A DNA stretch of 64,000 nt from JBBIRM01 sp964517975. GTDB taxonomy: Bacteria; Desulfobacterota; BSN033; UBA1163. The stretch covers positions 1 to 64,000 of the forward strand of contig CAZFDM010000242.1 of assembly GCA_964517975.1 (NCBI GenBank), in the 5' to 3' direction. This document shows, in pieces, positions 52,301-59,967 of the stretch; the first letter of the stretch is position 1, and the number at the start of each line of letters is the position of its first letter. A model generated the notes under the pieces. That model was not told the DNA's origin, ran no database searches, and was given only the letters and a program-made list of their open reading frames with translations. The translations under genes were made by a program, and so were the position numbers.

Positions 52301-52816
52301 TAGGTTTTTCAGTCCATATTGCTTTTCAAGTTCTGTCGTCAAACGTTCCCAATCTCCCCTTGTATCTTCTAAGGTTGCCTTTGGTAATTCTACATAATAT
52401 TTTTTGACTGCAGGTTTGAGTTCGATATTAATCTCTTTGGCTGCCTTTCGAACCACCTGTTTTCCCATTCGGCTCTCTTCAGGGACAAAGACGATGATAT
52501 CATCCAAGATCTGAGCCTGACAGGCTAATCGGTAGCCCCCGCGTTCTTGCTGAAGGCTGAAAAATTTTCTCTCTGTTTGGCTCATGGGAGAGAGGTGATC
52601 GAGACTTGATTCCACCCCATACTTTTCAAAGATTCCCTGCTCTACCCTCACCTTACACTTCCCACAGATGGCCTTCTCACCACATATCCCCTCAATATCC
52701 ACTCCAAGTGCAATCGAAGCCTCTTTAAGGGTCTTCCCCTTAGGGATAAAACCTCTTCGACCTGAAGGTTGAAAGATGACCATGCATTTTTCAGAGGTCT
52801 CTTTCTTGCCTGCCAT
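49367..52816 (-). CDS. RACo-type corrinoid-activation ATPase with inserted GltD-like flavoprotein
   Basis: This 1149-residue protein has an N-terminal [2Fe-2S] ferredoxin (Cys45, Cys51, Cys54, Cys99) and the DUF4445 ASKHA domain of corrinoid-activation ATPases. The ASKHA fold begins with LAVDVGTTTVAGYL (about 217-230) and resumes at about 840 (IAPGAYVHVLPIEAGFVGADNVG in parts) through ELIIDIGTNGELVLG and VILAGAFGSYID. Between them, residues about 350-825 are a complete GltD/NfnB-like module: CQVACPAGISG, CTHPCEVEC, GSGPAGLSCAYELV, VGGGNAAIDAARVA and GVFAGGDAVLGPADV, closing with CLNC. It could couple NAD(P)H oxidation to reductive corrinoid activation. It is preceded by the FadR-type regulator. 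Confidence 0.9.
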   Translation of the reverse strand: MAGKKETSEKCMVIFQPSGRRGFIPKGKTLKEASIALGVDIEGICGEKAICGKCKVRVEQGIFEKYGVESSLDHLSPMSQTERKFFSLQQERGGYRLACQAQILDDIIVFVPEESRMGKQVVRKAAKEINIELKPAVKKYYVELPKATLEDTRGDWERLTTELEKQYGLKNLTIDYQVLVTLQEVVRQGDWKVTVSVWHDREVIKVEPGNVKRAFGLAVDVGTTTVAGYLCDLTNGKLVATASMMNPQVIYGEDVMSRISYTMTNPDGLEHMNQAILDGLNGIVEEATAIAGIKRTDILDMTIVGNTCMHHLFLNIDPRNIGRAPFAPSLHHSLDIKARDWGLKLLPEAVTVEIGGYPPCQVACPAGISGQDFLYYIAQGKFEEALEEIRRAMPFPGVCGRVCTHPCEVECERGKVDQPLSIRALHRFVADHELRNGRKRAAPIEKTKEERIAIIGSGPAGLSCAYELVRRGYPVTVFESAPKPGGMLRYGIPDYRLPKEVLDEEIGYIEELGVEIKTNHPVQSLKEVFDQGYKAIFLATGAWKSQRMGIPNEESKGVIHGLEFLKKVNSGEKVEVGRRVAVVGGGNAAIDAARVARRLGAEEVLIIYRRSQNEMPAIRTEISEAEKEGVKFHFLASPIMALANDGKLNGIQCIRMELGEPDESGRPTPIPIQGSDFHIDVDQLIIAVGQAIDQRMFVNELQYTKSGTILVDPITLKTNIDGVFAGGDAVLGPADVISAVSAGQEGAISIELYLSGVDLVKGRPAKKKKIEDVPKEGIEKEERKPLFLIEPEKRTGFEEVELGFADRVEIAIEESKRCLNCSVYAEKGRPEAKISRDIGIKIAPGAYVHVLPIEAGFVGADNVGVLIAEEPYNQDSIELIIDIGTNGELVLGNRQKLISSSCATGPAFEGAEIRFGMRAAPGAIEKIEIDPETKEVRFKVIDKEGWNTELEEVGAKGICGSGIIDIVPQLFLAGIIDKTGRFNKNLNTPRYREVNGQPEFVIAWANETSIGQDIVICQDDIRAIQLAKGAMYAGAKIMMRALGVEKIDKVILAGAFGSYIDKTSAALLGLFPDCDPKNVYSVGNAAGDGARMALLNVDKRKEADWIARRVEYLELTLEPGFDKIFAQAMWIPHMKDKFPHLEHLLPEKK

Positions 52817-52835
52817 AAATTACTTCCCTTCTATT

Positions 52836-53669
52836 CTATGGGTTAGATTCAACTTCTTTCGGCTCTAATTCATCTCGCTTAAGAGCTCCATCCATTAGTT
52901 TATCTTGAGAGATGGTAGATTGGACTGCTTGATGAGAGGAATCCTTCCTCTCCATCATGCTTGGATCAAACGGCTTGGTTCCACTTAGTTTTGCCAATTC
53001 ATAACCCACTTCTATCAGATCGTTGGTCACTTCACGTCTTGCCCCATCGGCATCCCCCTGTTTTAGACATTCAAGGATGGCCCTGTGTGCCTTTTCAACT
53101 TTGAGGTAAAATTCTGGTCCTAATTTCAATTGGAATTTTATATCATTTAAGATGTTATCAATAAAGTCCATGATGAGAATCAGGATTGGGTTCTCTGTCA
53201 TTCGGGCAAGGAATCGATGAAACCCAATCTCTCTCGAAATAACTGTTTGTTGGGAGCCGATATCTTCAGAAATCATCTTCTCCAATTTTTCAATATCCTC
53301 AGGTTTGATTCGTGAGGCTGCGAGTTGTGCAATGTGAGGCTCAAGGAAGTAGCGAATCATCGTAATGTCTTTGACAGAAACAGTCTTAAAATGAAGAAAG
53401 TTGATTATGCTGTGGATGGTGGTCTTCATATCGACTTCTGCAATGAAGACCCCACCTGACATCCCTTTCCGTATCTCCACTAATCCCATCCCTTCAAGCA
53501 CCCTTAATGCCTCCCGGAGGGTTGCCTTGCTCACAGCAAACTCACTCATGAGTTCTTTCTCGGAGGCTACCCTGTCCCCAGGTTTAAACTGGCCTGAAAG
53601 AACAGCATTTCTGATCTGTTCAACAATCTGGTCAGAAATCTTCTGGACTTTGTTAGCAGTCTGAAACAA
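52836..53669 (-). CDS. FadR-type GntR transcriptional regulator
   Basis: This 277-residue protein has an N-terminal winged helix (LSGQFKPGDRVASEKELMSEF, SKATLREALRVLEGMGLVEIRKG; about 20-80) and an all-helical FCD effector domain with metal-type histidines (EPHIAQLAASRI, IGFHRFLARM, AHRAILECLKQGD). It probably senses a pathway acid. Its position next to the corrinoid and methyltransferase genes suggests it controls them. A sigma-70-like promoter lies just upstream. Confidence 0.9.
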   Translation of the reverse strand: MFQTANKVQKISDQIVEQIRNAVLSGQFKPGDRVASEKELMSEFAVSKATLREALRVLEGMGLVEIRKGMSGGVFIAEVDMKTTIHSIINFLHFKTVSVKDITMIRYFLEPHIAQLAASRIKPEDIEKLEKMISEDIGSQQTVISREIGFHRFLARMTENPILILIMDFIDNILNDIKFQLKLGPEFYLKVEKAHRAILECLKQGDADGARREVTNDLIEVGYELAKLSGTKPFDPSMMERKDSSHQAVQSTISQDKLMDGALKRDELEPKEVESNP

Positions 53670-53714
53670 GGATGAATCTCACTATTTTGTAATTATTTAG
53701 GAGGTAGCGAAGTT

Positions 53715-53744
53715 ATATTAAACAAAGTTAGAGGGAGATGTCAA
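53715..53744 (-). promoter_or_regulatory. Sigma-70-like promoter upstream of the FadR-type gene
   Basis: On the minus strand TTGACA (53739-53744) and TAATAT (53715-53720) are separated by 18 bp, close to consensus. It lies about 45 bp before the ATG of the regulator, so it probably drives the regulator and the genes downstream. Confidence 0.6.
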
Positions 53745-53856
53745 GAAAAATGTCATAAATATTATAATAATATATAAAAAATAAATTACCTTTTAAAATC
53801 AAACAATTAGGTTATATTGAGTCCAACCATTTATTTCTTTAAAAATTACCTCTTTC

Positions 53857-54537
53857 TTATTTTTTCATCTCTTCTTCTTTTAGCATTTTTAAAAGTCTTA
53901 TTGCTTCATCTACTGCAGTGCCTGCATTTTTGGCATATCCGTCTGCACCATATTTTTCTGCAATCTCGGGATTGAGAGGAGCCCCTCCCAACATGATCCT
54001 GACCTTTGGATTCTTAGCCCTTAACTTCTTTATAACCTCTGGCATGGAAAGCATACTGGTTGTCATCAATGCTGATATTCCAACGATATCGGAGTCTGTC
54101 CTAATCTGCTCCTCCACAAATTTATCTAAAGGAACATCTTTCCCCAAATCGTATACATTCCATCCTGCAACCTCAAACATCATCTTCACTAAGTTCTTCC
54201 CAATGTCGTGCACATCGCCCTCTACCACACCAAGGACAATCGAACCTTTGACCTCTGACTTTCTACCCGAGGCCTCAATGGCTGGTTTTAAAATATCTAA
54301 ACCCGCATAGAGGGCATCTGCACACATCAGAAGTTCTGGAACAAAATACTCTTTATTATTATACTTCTCCCCTGCCTCCATCATCCCCTCAGCCAGACCT
54401 TCCATTGTGGCCACAAATGGGTCTACACCCTCTTCCAACGCAATCTTGGCCCACTTCTTAGCCTCCTCCTCTTCGAAATAGGCCACTGCATCATGTAACC
54501 CCTTAAGAATCTCCTTCGTCCTTTCTTCGGTTGCCAT
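53857..54537 (-). CDS. Corrinoid (B12-binding) protein, MtbC/MtgC-like
   Basis: This 226-residue protein has the N-terminal four-helix cap (residues 1-85) and a cobalamin-binding Rossmann domain with the DxHxxG motif in GDVHDIGKN (about residue 105), followed by VYDLGKDVP and GGAPLNPEIAEKYGADGYAKNA. It carries the methyl group between the two methyltransferases, with reactivation by the ASKHA fusion. ATG 54535-54537, with GGAGGAG upstream, gives MATEERTKEILKGL; a longer frame adds an implausible N-terminus. Confidence 0.92.
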   Translation of the reverse strand: MATEERTKEILKGLHDAVAYFEEEEAKKWAKIALEEGVDPFVATMEGLAEGMMEAGEKYNNKEYFVPELLMCADALYAGLDILKPAIEASGRKSEVKGSIVLGVVEGDVHDIGKNLVKMMFEVAGWNVYDLGKDVPLDKFVEEQIRTDSDIVGISALMTTSMLSMPEVIKKLRAKNPKVRIMLGGAPLNPEIAEKYGADGYAKNAGTAVDEAIRLLKMLKEEEMKK

Positions 54538-54578
54538 AAAGTTACTCCTCCTATCTCTGGATTGTAAACTTGATAGAA

Positions 54579-54905
54579 TCAAATGACAAAATCTCGAGCT
54601 GCTTTAATCATGGCCCTCATGTTCTCCGCCGGAGTCATCCCAGGAATGTTTCAACCGCCACGAAGAAGAAGACATCCATCCTTCCCTGCTTTCTGCAAGG
54701 TCTCTTTGGATTTTTCTTCAACCTCCTTGGGTTCACCCATTGCTAATAAGGTTGTATCAATATTTCCCATCAAACAAAATTTTGGCCCTAATATCTTTCT
54801 GGCCTCTTCAAAATCAACCTTACTGTCGAGACTTAAACCATCCACCCCTGTTTGAGCCATCAATTCAAGTCGGTCAGTAATATTTCCACCCTCAACACTC
54901 TCCAA
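54579..54905 (-). pseudogene. UroD-family methyltransferase C-terminal remnant with in-frame TGA
   Basis: The frame encodes 108 residues matching the C-terminal third of the full-length UroD-type protein at 47319-48356 (RLELMAQTGVDGLSLDSKVD; LMGNIDTTLLAMGEPKEVEE; TPAENMRAMIKAARDFVI). At codon 85 (54651-54653) there is TGA where the relative has zinc-ligand Cys320: GG-U-NIPG versus PG-C-DLWP. A SECIS-like hairpin follows. A stop sits just before the TTG at 54903-54905, and no N-terminal two-thirds is found nearby. The most likely reading is a decayed selenoprotein gene; a living truncated protein is less likely. Confidence 0.68.
54619..54638 (-). promoter_or_regulatory. SECIS-like hairpin in the UroD remnant
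   Basis: On the minus strand CTCC/GGAG closes a GGC loop, with an outer ATG/CAT pairing. The loop is 20 nt after the TGA and starts with G. The stem is short, so this is the weakest of the five. Confidence 0.45.
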
Positions 54906-55018
54906 CTATTCAAAAAACTCTTATTATCTTCAATCTGTTGGATATCCATCATTTCATACGACATATCAATTTGTCAAGAGGCCATCACGAGAGTTCTGAA
55001 AAAGCTCATTTTTTTATG

Positions 55019-55310
55019 GTAGGGTAAGGTTTAAAACCCTTTGAATGCGGTCATTTATAATTTTAATTTTCTCACAATTTCTTTTAAATAAAATAAGTCT
55101 TTTCAGGGAATTAGATGTTATTGCTTAATCTTTATCGGTATTCGCACGCCCGATACGGACGGCCGGATACCGATAATAACTATATTTGTAGGGTAAGGGC
55201 TTGACCCTTACCTAAATTAATCCGTAGGGTAAGGGTTTATCCCTTACCGAGAAGTGGTAAGCCACAAGGACTTACCCTACAAAAAACCAACCCATAAAGG
55301 ATTACCCTAC
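55019..55310. repeat. GTAGGGTAAGG dispersed repeat cluster
   Basis: Three direct and two inverted copies of an 11- to 12-nt motif occur within 292 bp; two adjacent ones (55188-55235) are flanked by GGGTTTATCCC-like complementary segments and so form hairpins. The copies lie in non-coding DNA only. Confidence 0.6.
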
Positions 55311-55339
55311 AAATTTTCTTAAAACGATTGTAAGCCAAT

Positions 55340-55375
55340 AAAAAAGGCCCTATGGGGGTCGCTCATTCCCCCATA
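55340..55375 (-). terminator. Rho-independent terminator of grdC
   Basis: On the minus strand TATGGGGG...CCCCCATA forms an 8-bp stem with a 9-nt loop, then GGGCC and a run of six T (55340-55345). It lies 77 bp after the grdC stop and separates the Grd operon from the corrinoid genes. Confidence 0.78.
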
Positions 55376-55451
55376 AAGTCTTAGAGATATCTTTAACGTG
55401 TAACCCTTCAAGGTAAATTCTCAATACGTTAAGGTACTGAGTATCCCTAAA

Positions 55452-56900
55452 TTAGGCATGGGCAGAAGAATGGGAGTTGGCTTCAAGAATAAAAGATAGC
55501 CCATCCGAGAGTTGGGACATCCTTCCTAAAAACAGGCTACCTTTTCCAACGAACATCGCCCTCTTTATCTTCCCTTGCCTCATTGCTCGAATTGCATGGC
55601 CTATGTATGGCACCGCAGAGGGGATGTGGCCTTGTGTCGGACAATATCCTAACATTCCCTTCTCTCTAACCCACTTATCGAGCTCCGTCTTATCAATCTC
55701 TTTGTTCATAGCCGCAAGAGAAGCCATGATTTTATAATTGGTTGCAGGAGTATCTCCAGCGCCAGCGGGAAGAGTAATTTCTGGATTATGTAACTCTGTG
55801 GAAAACTTATCAATATCCTTCATCTTCATTCCGAGTCTTTTTAGAGGTTTCAAAATTAGGGAACTCAGGATGGCTTGTTGAGGTGAACCCGCACCCACAT
55901 CATGTTTACCTATAGAATCCAGACGAATCCGTGGACTTATACCGTCATCCTTCGTAATCAATATGGCCATTCCAGCAAGAATATCCTCCAGAATCGGCAT
56001 GTTATGTTTCAAATGGGCTGCAGACTTCATGCCTGCCTTAGCCAGACATCCTCCACCAGCCACGATTACATTTTTAAAGATTCCAGATTCAACTAAGGCC
56101 GCTCCATCCATGATTGCGTGATTGGGACCCACGCAGAATGCCCGAACATCATGACCTGTGGCATTGACACAACCTGCCATCTCAGCATAGGCTTTTGCTA
56201 AACTTCCACCTCCTCGATTGTACCTGTCTCCAACAGCAGTCTCTGTACAATCGAGAACAAATTCTACTTCGGTTGGATCCATATTCGCTAATTTTAAAAG
56301 ATGTAGGATAGCCAAGACCCCAGAAGCCTTCGCGGTCAAGTTCTCCAGTAGAACTTGTGCCTTTAATGTATCGTCTCTTTCATGATCGCGTCTAAATGAG
56401 CCAATAAGCTTCCCATCATAAAAAATTGGTAGGGCATCTCCTTTTTCAATAATCTCCGTTATTTTCTCAATCGATTTCCCCTGACCCAGTTTCTTGATCC
56501 ATGCCTCGCTTACAAAAGGATGAGAGGAAAACTTATCCTTGATCTGCTCAATAAATTGAGGTTCCAGCCAGAACAGGTCAAAGTCATCGGCCGCTTTCAT
56601 CCAACCATAAAATTCATCTTCTGGCATGATCTCCCCAAAGGGTCCATTCCGCTTTCCTTCTGGAAGCAGATGTTCATACCAGGGCTTGGGCACATTGTAC
56701 AAAACCTCTGGCTCCATATTCCCAATATATACCTGATGGGGAACATATCTGAGGGCTTCATCGTAACTCCTTAAATGATTGTATAATTGTTCTTTGACCT
56801 GAGGGTTGTCCTCAATATCTCGAGTAGGTTTGGATCCATATTGAACTAAGTCAGGGACATGGACAATGATATAACTGGCTTCTGGAATTACTACAGACAT
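55452..56900 (-). CDS. grdC: Glycine/sarcosine/betaine reductase component C, beta subunit
   Basis: This 482-residue protein belongs to the GrdC family, a thiolase/FabH-like protein that cleaves the carboxymethyl-selenoether of GrdA and, with GrdD, releases acetyl phosphate. Family segments are visible as DCTETAVGDRYNRGGGSLAKA (in part), GHDVRAFCVGPNHAIMDGAALV and GGGCLAKAGMKSAAHLKHNMPILED. The cysteine in DCTETA is a likely nucleophile. ATG 56898-56900 (MSVVIPEASYIIVHVP) was preferred over a TTG two codons earlier. GrdD, its usual partner, is not in the window. The gene ends at a clear terminator. Confidence 0.87.
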   Translation of the reverse strand: MSVVIPEASYIIVHVPDLVQYGSKPTRDIEDNPQVKEQLYNHLRSYDEALRYVPHQVYIGNMEPEVLYNVPKPWYEHLLPEGKRNGPFGEIMPEDEFYGWMKAADDFDLFWLEPQFIEQIKDKFSSHPFVSEAWIKKLGQGKSIEKITEIIEKGDALPIFYDGKLIGSFRRDHERDDTLKAQVLLENLTAKASGVLAILHLLKLANMDPTEVEFVLDCTETAVGDRYNRGGGSLAKAYAEMAGCVNATGHDVRAFCVGPNHAIMDGAALVESGIFKNVIVAGGGCLAKAGMKSAAHLKHNMPILEDILAGMAILITKDDGISPRIRLDSIGKHDVGAGSPQQAILSSLILKPLKRLGMKMKDIDKFSTELHNPEITLPAGAGDTPATNYKIMASLAAMNKEIDKTELDKWVREKGMLGYCPTQGHIPSAVPYIGHAIRAMRQGKIKRAMFVGKGSLFLGRMSQLSDGLSFILEANSHSSAHA

Positions 56901-56924
56901 GATCAAAAAATCTCCTTTCTCTAT

Positions 56925-57248
56925 TTAATCAACGATCTTCTTTACCGCCTCTTCAATTTCTTCAATTTTAAGGTTGTTTCCACTCAAACGATCCACCTCT
57001 TTCCCACCTTTATAGAGGAGAAATGTAGGTAATCCTAAAACTTTTAGGGTTAAACAGAGCCGTCTGTTTTTTGAAGCATCGACCTTTGTAATCTTCAATC
57101 TTTTTCCAAATTTTTCTTCTAACTTCTCTACCTGAGGTATTAGGGCCAAACAAGGAGCACATTGAGGCCCCCAAAAATCGACCAAAACAGGAATTTCTGA
57201 CTCCACGACCTCTTTTTCAAAATTATCTGCATTAACCTCGCTCACCAT
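56925..57248 (-). CDS. Grd-operon thioredoxin with CAPC active site
   Basis: This 107-residue thioredoxin has the active site FWGPQCAPC (CAPC instead of CGPC) and a normal cis-proline region VLGLPTFLLYKGG. Grd operons usually encode a dedicated thioredoxin with an atypical active site that reduces the selenenyl-sulfide of GrdA. ATG 57246-57248 (MVSEVNADNFEKEV) is preceded by GAGGAGG; an upstream in-frame ATG would add 20 residues. It lies between grdC and grdA. Confidence 0.88.
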   Translation of the reverse strand: MVSEVNADNFEKEVVESEIPVLVDFWGPQCAPCLALIPQVEKLEEKFGKRLKITKVDASKNRRLCLTLKVLGLPTFLLYKGGKEVDRLSGNNLKIEEIEEAVKKIVD

Positions 57249-57397
57249 TGAATCCTCCTCTTTGGTAAAAATATTAACTTCCCTCTGAAAGTTGAATTCA
57301 GTGGTCAATAGACCTTTGAAGAGTTTTGATCACCCTATGGAGACACTTTCATTGAAAAGTGCTCAAAAACAGCCTATTTCCTTCTAATAAAGGATTT

Positions 57398-57898
57398 TTA
57401 AGCATTCGATAAACACTTCTTTCGAAGTGCCTTGAGTTCTTGACTTATTTTCTCAATCTTTTCCGGCTCAATTGCCATCGCCCAAATGCCTACTTGTTCT
57501 TCATAGACATCCTCAGGGATTGCGTCTCGAACCTCAGGCTCCAGGATATGATAAACAGGGAGTCCCAACGAGACTCCTGCCAATGGTCCAGAAAAAGAAG
57601 GATCTCCAGTAGTCACGGTTTCTGCTGTAATCATCACTCCATCCAGATCGCTTGCACCAAGGACTACAATGATATCATCCTTAGGGATATTATCCTTTTG
57701 GGCTCTTTCCGCAATACTCTTCACCTGACCTTGATTTTCTGGATCCATTGTTCCTGCAGCCGTTCAGACAAAACACTCTGTTACCTTAAAGGCGACATTG
57801 GCACCTGCTGCTTCAAGACATGTAGCAATGGCAGGACCTTGAACTCCATCCCGCTCACCAATGATGATGGCTGTTTTGCCTTTGAGCCAATTATCCAT
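57398..57898 (-). CDS. grdA: Glycine/sarcosine/betaine reductase selenoprotein A
   Basis: This 166-residue selenoprotein is read through TGA at 57764-57766 (codon 45) in the invariant motif TECFV-U-TAAGTMD. The N-terminus is KTAIIIGERDGVQGPAIATCLEAAG, split by the TGA-proximal region; the C-terminal part has GASDLDGVMITAETVTTGD and SLGLPVYHILEPEVRD. GrdA carries the carboxymethyl group as a Se-carboxymethyl-selenocysteine intermediate in glycine, sarcosine and betaine reduction. This is an established selenoprotein family. No convincing hairpin was found after the TGA. ATG 57896-57898 is the family start. Confidence 0.93.
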
Positions 57899-57939
57899 AT
57901 CTTCACACCTCCCTTTCTTCTACTTCTTAAATTTATTTT

Positions 57940-59883
57940 CTAAACTAACAACCTAAATTTTGTATGAGGAAAAGAAGACATCTTCAGGAATATTAATAAC
58001 GCAATGAAGACAATAATGGCCCCTACAGTAGCTTGCCATTTGGGATACAATAATAGGACCCCAATGGCAAAAACTAAAATTCTCTGGTAAATTGACAATC
58101 TCCCGTAGAAAAAAAGCCATCCTTCCATCGATGATCCCAAAAAGACAGCACCTGGGATGGCTGTAATCACTGCTAATACGACATCCCATAATGGCCCTAT
58201 CATAATTAAAGCAGGATTGATAGCGAAGAAGAAAGGTACGATATATTTGGCTGACCCCAACTTCATCGATTGATATCCTGTAGCCATTGGATTTCCTCCA
58301 GCAATGGCTGCAGCTGTAATTGATCCCAAGGCCACAGGTGGAGTGATGTAGGAAAGAGCACCCCAATAGAGTACAAATAGATGACAGGCCATTGGATTCA
58401 ATCCTATTTTAACGAGAGCAGGAACCATGACAATTGCCAAAAAGACATAACATGCAGTGACAGTCATCCCCATCCCTAAGATAAAACTGGTGAGGGCTCC
58501 TAAGAAGAGGAGAAGTAGATAATTATCTCCCGCTAAGATGACAAGCTCTCTTGAGAAGGAGTTGGCCACACCAGTCCCAGAAAGGGATCCAACGATCAAA
58601 CCGACCCCTGCCAAAATGGCAGTTATCTGGGCCATGAGTTTGCCTGATTCGAAAAGGAAGTCCACTATTTTCCTCCAAGTAAGCCGTGTACTCTTACGGA
58701 TCATAGCACAGCCAAAGAGGAATACCATGGTGTAGAAGGGGGCCCACGATTCCATCCTCACATAGAAGAGGATAAAGGTTAATAGGATAATTGAGCCGAA
58801 AAAGAACCATCCCTCTTTTAATGTCTTCCAGAAATTGGGTAAATCTTTTCTTGGTAATCCTACCAAATTTGATTTGGCTGCATAGGCATCTACCTGGGTA
58901 TAAAGAGTGATATAGTAAAGAACAGCAGGAAAGAATGCTGAGAGGATTACCTTAGAATATGGTACAGCTAAAAATGAAGCGATCAAGAACCCCGCCGCTC
59001 CCATAATGGGTGGTGTAATCGTCCCTCCTGTAGAAGCACAGGCTTCCACCGCACCAGCAAAGTTTGGGGTATAGCCTGTCTTCTTCATTGCAGGGATGGT
59101 GACCGAACCGGTAGTGACAACATTGGAAATCACACTTCCACTGAGCATGGCCATAAAAGCGCTCGATAGGACTGCGACCTTTGCTGCCCCTCCTCTGGTA
59201 TGGCCTAAAACCGAGAGGGCGAAGTCCATGAAGAATTTACCTCCCCCAGAGGTCACAAGGGCTACACCAAAAATGATGAAACCTGCCAACAGTTCACCTA
59301 CGACTTTAGTCGGAATACCAATGATACTCTCTACCCCCATTGCATGGTAACGGGCGGCCTGCGAAAAGGTAAAGGGATTTCCCCAAAATAATCCAGGAAG
59401 AAACTCACCATAAAGAGGATAAAAAGAAAAGATGGCACAGATGACGAAAAGAATATTTCCTCCTGCTCGTCTGACCCCCTCGAGCGCAATAAACCATAAG
59501 ATAAAACTCGCGACGGTTGGAATCAGGGGTGCTTGGAACTCCCATCCTTTTGTTAAGATGTCGTAGGCATGAAAGGCAAGGTAAAGATTAGTCATTACAC
59601 AGAGGATAAAGAGTAACCAATCGTACCAAATTACCCGACCTTTGCTTTTTTCAGTTGAAGGATAAAGAAGAAAGGTCAAGGATAAGAAGGTGGCTAATAG
59701 ATAGTAAAAGTAGGCAGTCCCGATAGGCATAAAACCTGCTAATTGCAAATGAAATAGTTGGTTGATAATAATGATTAGTCCAATCCCGGATAAGGCTACA
59801 CAAATAGTATAGATAAAGGTTCCTACTCGGGATTTTTCATCTATTATTTTCCTCTCTTGGGGAAGGGCCAAATTTTCATGCAT
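57940..59883 (-). CDS. TRAP transporter fused permease (DctQ/DctM type)
   Basis: This 647-residue permease fuses the small 4-TM and large 12-TM subunits of the TAXI-TRAP family. Many hydrophobic segments are visible along its length; DctM-type motifs include SGSVISNVVTTGSVTIPAMKKTG, GTITPPIMGAAGFLIASFL and YITPPVALGSITAAAIAGGNP (each abbreviated). ATG 59881-59883 (MHENLALPQ) is preceded by AGGAG. With the solute-binding protein at 59968-61122 it forms a Na+-driven importer embedded in the Grd operon, probably for the Grd substrate. Confidence 0.92.
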   Translation of the reverse strand: MHENLALPQERKIIDEKSRVGTFIYTICVALSGIGLIIIINQLFHLQLAGFMPIGTAYFYYLLATFLSLTFLLYPSTEKSKGRVIWYDWLLFILCVMTNLYLAFHAYDILTKGWEFQAPLIPTVASFILWFIALEGVRRAGGNILFVICAIFSFYPLYGEFLPGLFWGNPFTFSQAARYHAMGVESIIGIPTKVVGELLAGFIIFGVALVTSGGGKFFMDFALSVLGHTRGGAAKVAVLSSAFMAMLSGSVISNVVTTGSVTIPAMKKTGYTPNFAGAVEACASTGGTITPPIMGAAGFLIASFLAVPYSKVILSAFFPAVLYYITLYTQVDAYAAKSNLVGLPRKDLPNFWKTLKEGWFFFGSIILLTFILFYVRMESWAPFYTMVFLFGCAMIRKSTRLTWRKIVDFLFESGKLMAQITAILAGVGLIVGSLSGTGVANSFSRELVILAGDNYLLLLFLGALTSFILGMGMTVTACYVFLAIVMVPALVKIGLNPMACHLFVLYWGALSYITPPVALGSITAAAIAGGNPMATGYQSMKLGSAKYIVPFFFAINPALIMIGPLWDVVLAVITAIPGAVFLGSSMEGWLFFYGRLSIYQRILVFAIGVLLLYPKWQATVGAIIVFIALLIFLKMSSFPHTKFRLLV

Positions 59884-59967
59884 ATCAGGTTTTCTCCTAA
59901 TAAACAAGAGGTGGGTCCCCTCTTTATTTTGAAGGGGACCCTATCATTTAATTTTTCATCTCACTGA

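Larger units (their letters stand above)
54906..55451. other. 546-bp non-coding, repeat-rich interval
   Basis: No gene is visible. The interval holds a short repeat family GTAGGGTAAGG in direct copies (55019-55029, 55188-55199, 55224-55235) and inverted copies (CTTACCCTAC at 55271-55280, ATTACCCTAC at 55301-55310), a 10-bp inverted repeat TTATCGGTAT/ATACCGATAA (55132-55141 and 55167-55176), and the terminator of grdC at its right edge. A TTGACA hexamer on the minus strand (54972-54977) is a possible -35 element for the downstream corrinoid protein gene. The repeats mark this junction between the Grd operon and the corrinoid genes. Confidence 0.7.

Noticed and set aside
55019..55310. Repeat cluster as a CRISPR array
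   Set aside because: Repeats are 11-12 nt, both orientations occur, spacing is irregular and no cas gene is near.
57730..57766. SECIS hairpin after the grdA TGA
   Set aside because: Only weak 3-bp pairings (GGA/TCC, CTG/CAG) were found by eye; I do not claim a hairpin, although the Sec codon is certain from homology.
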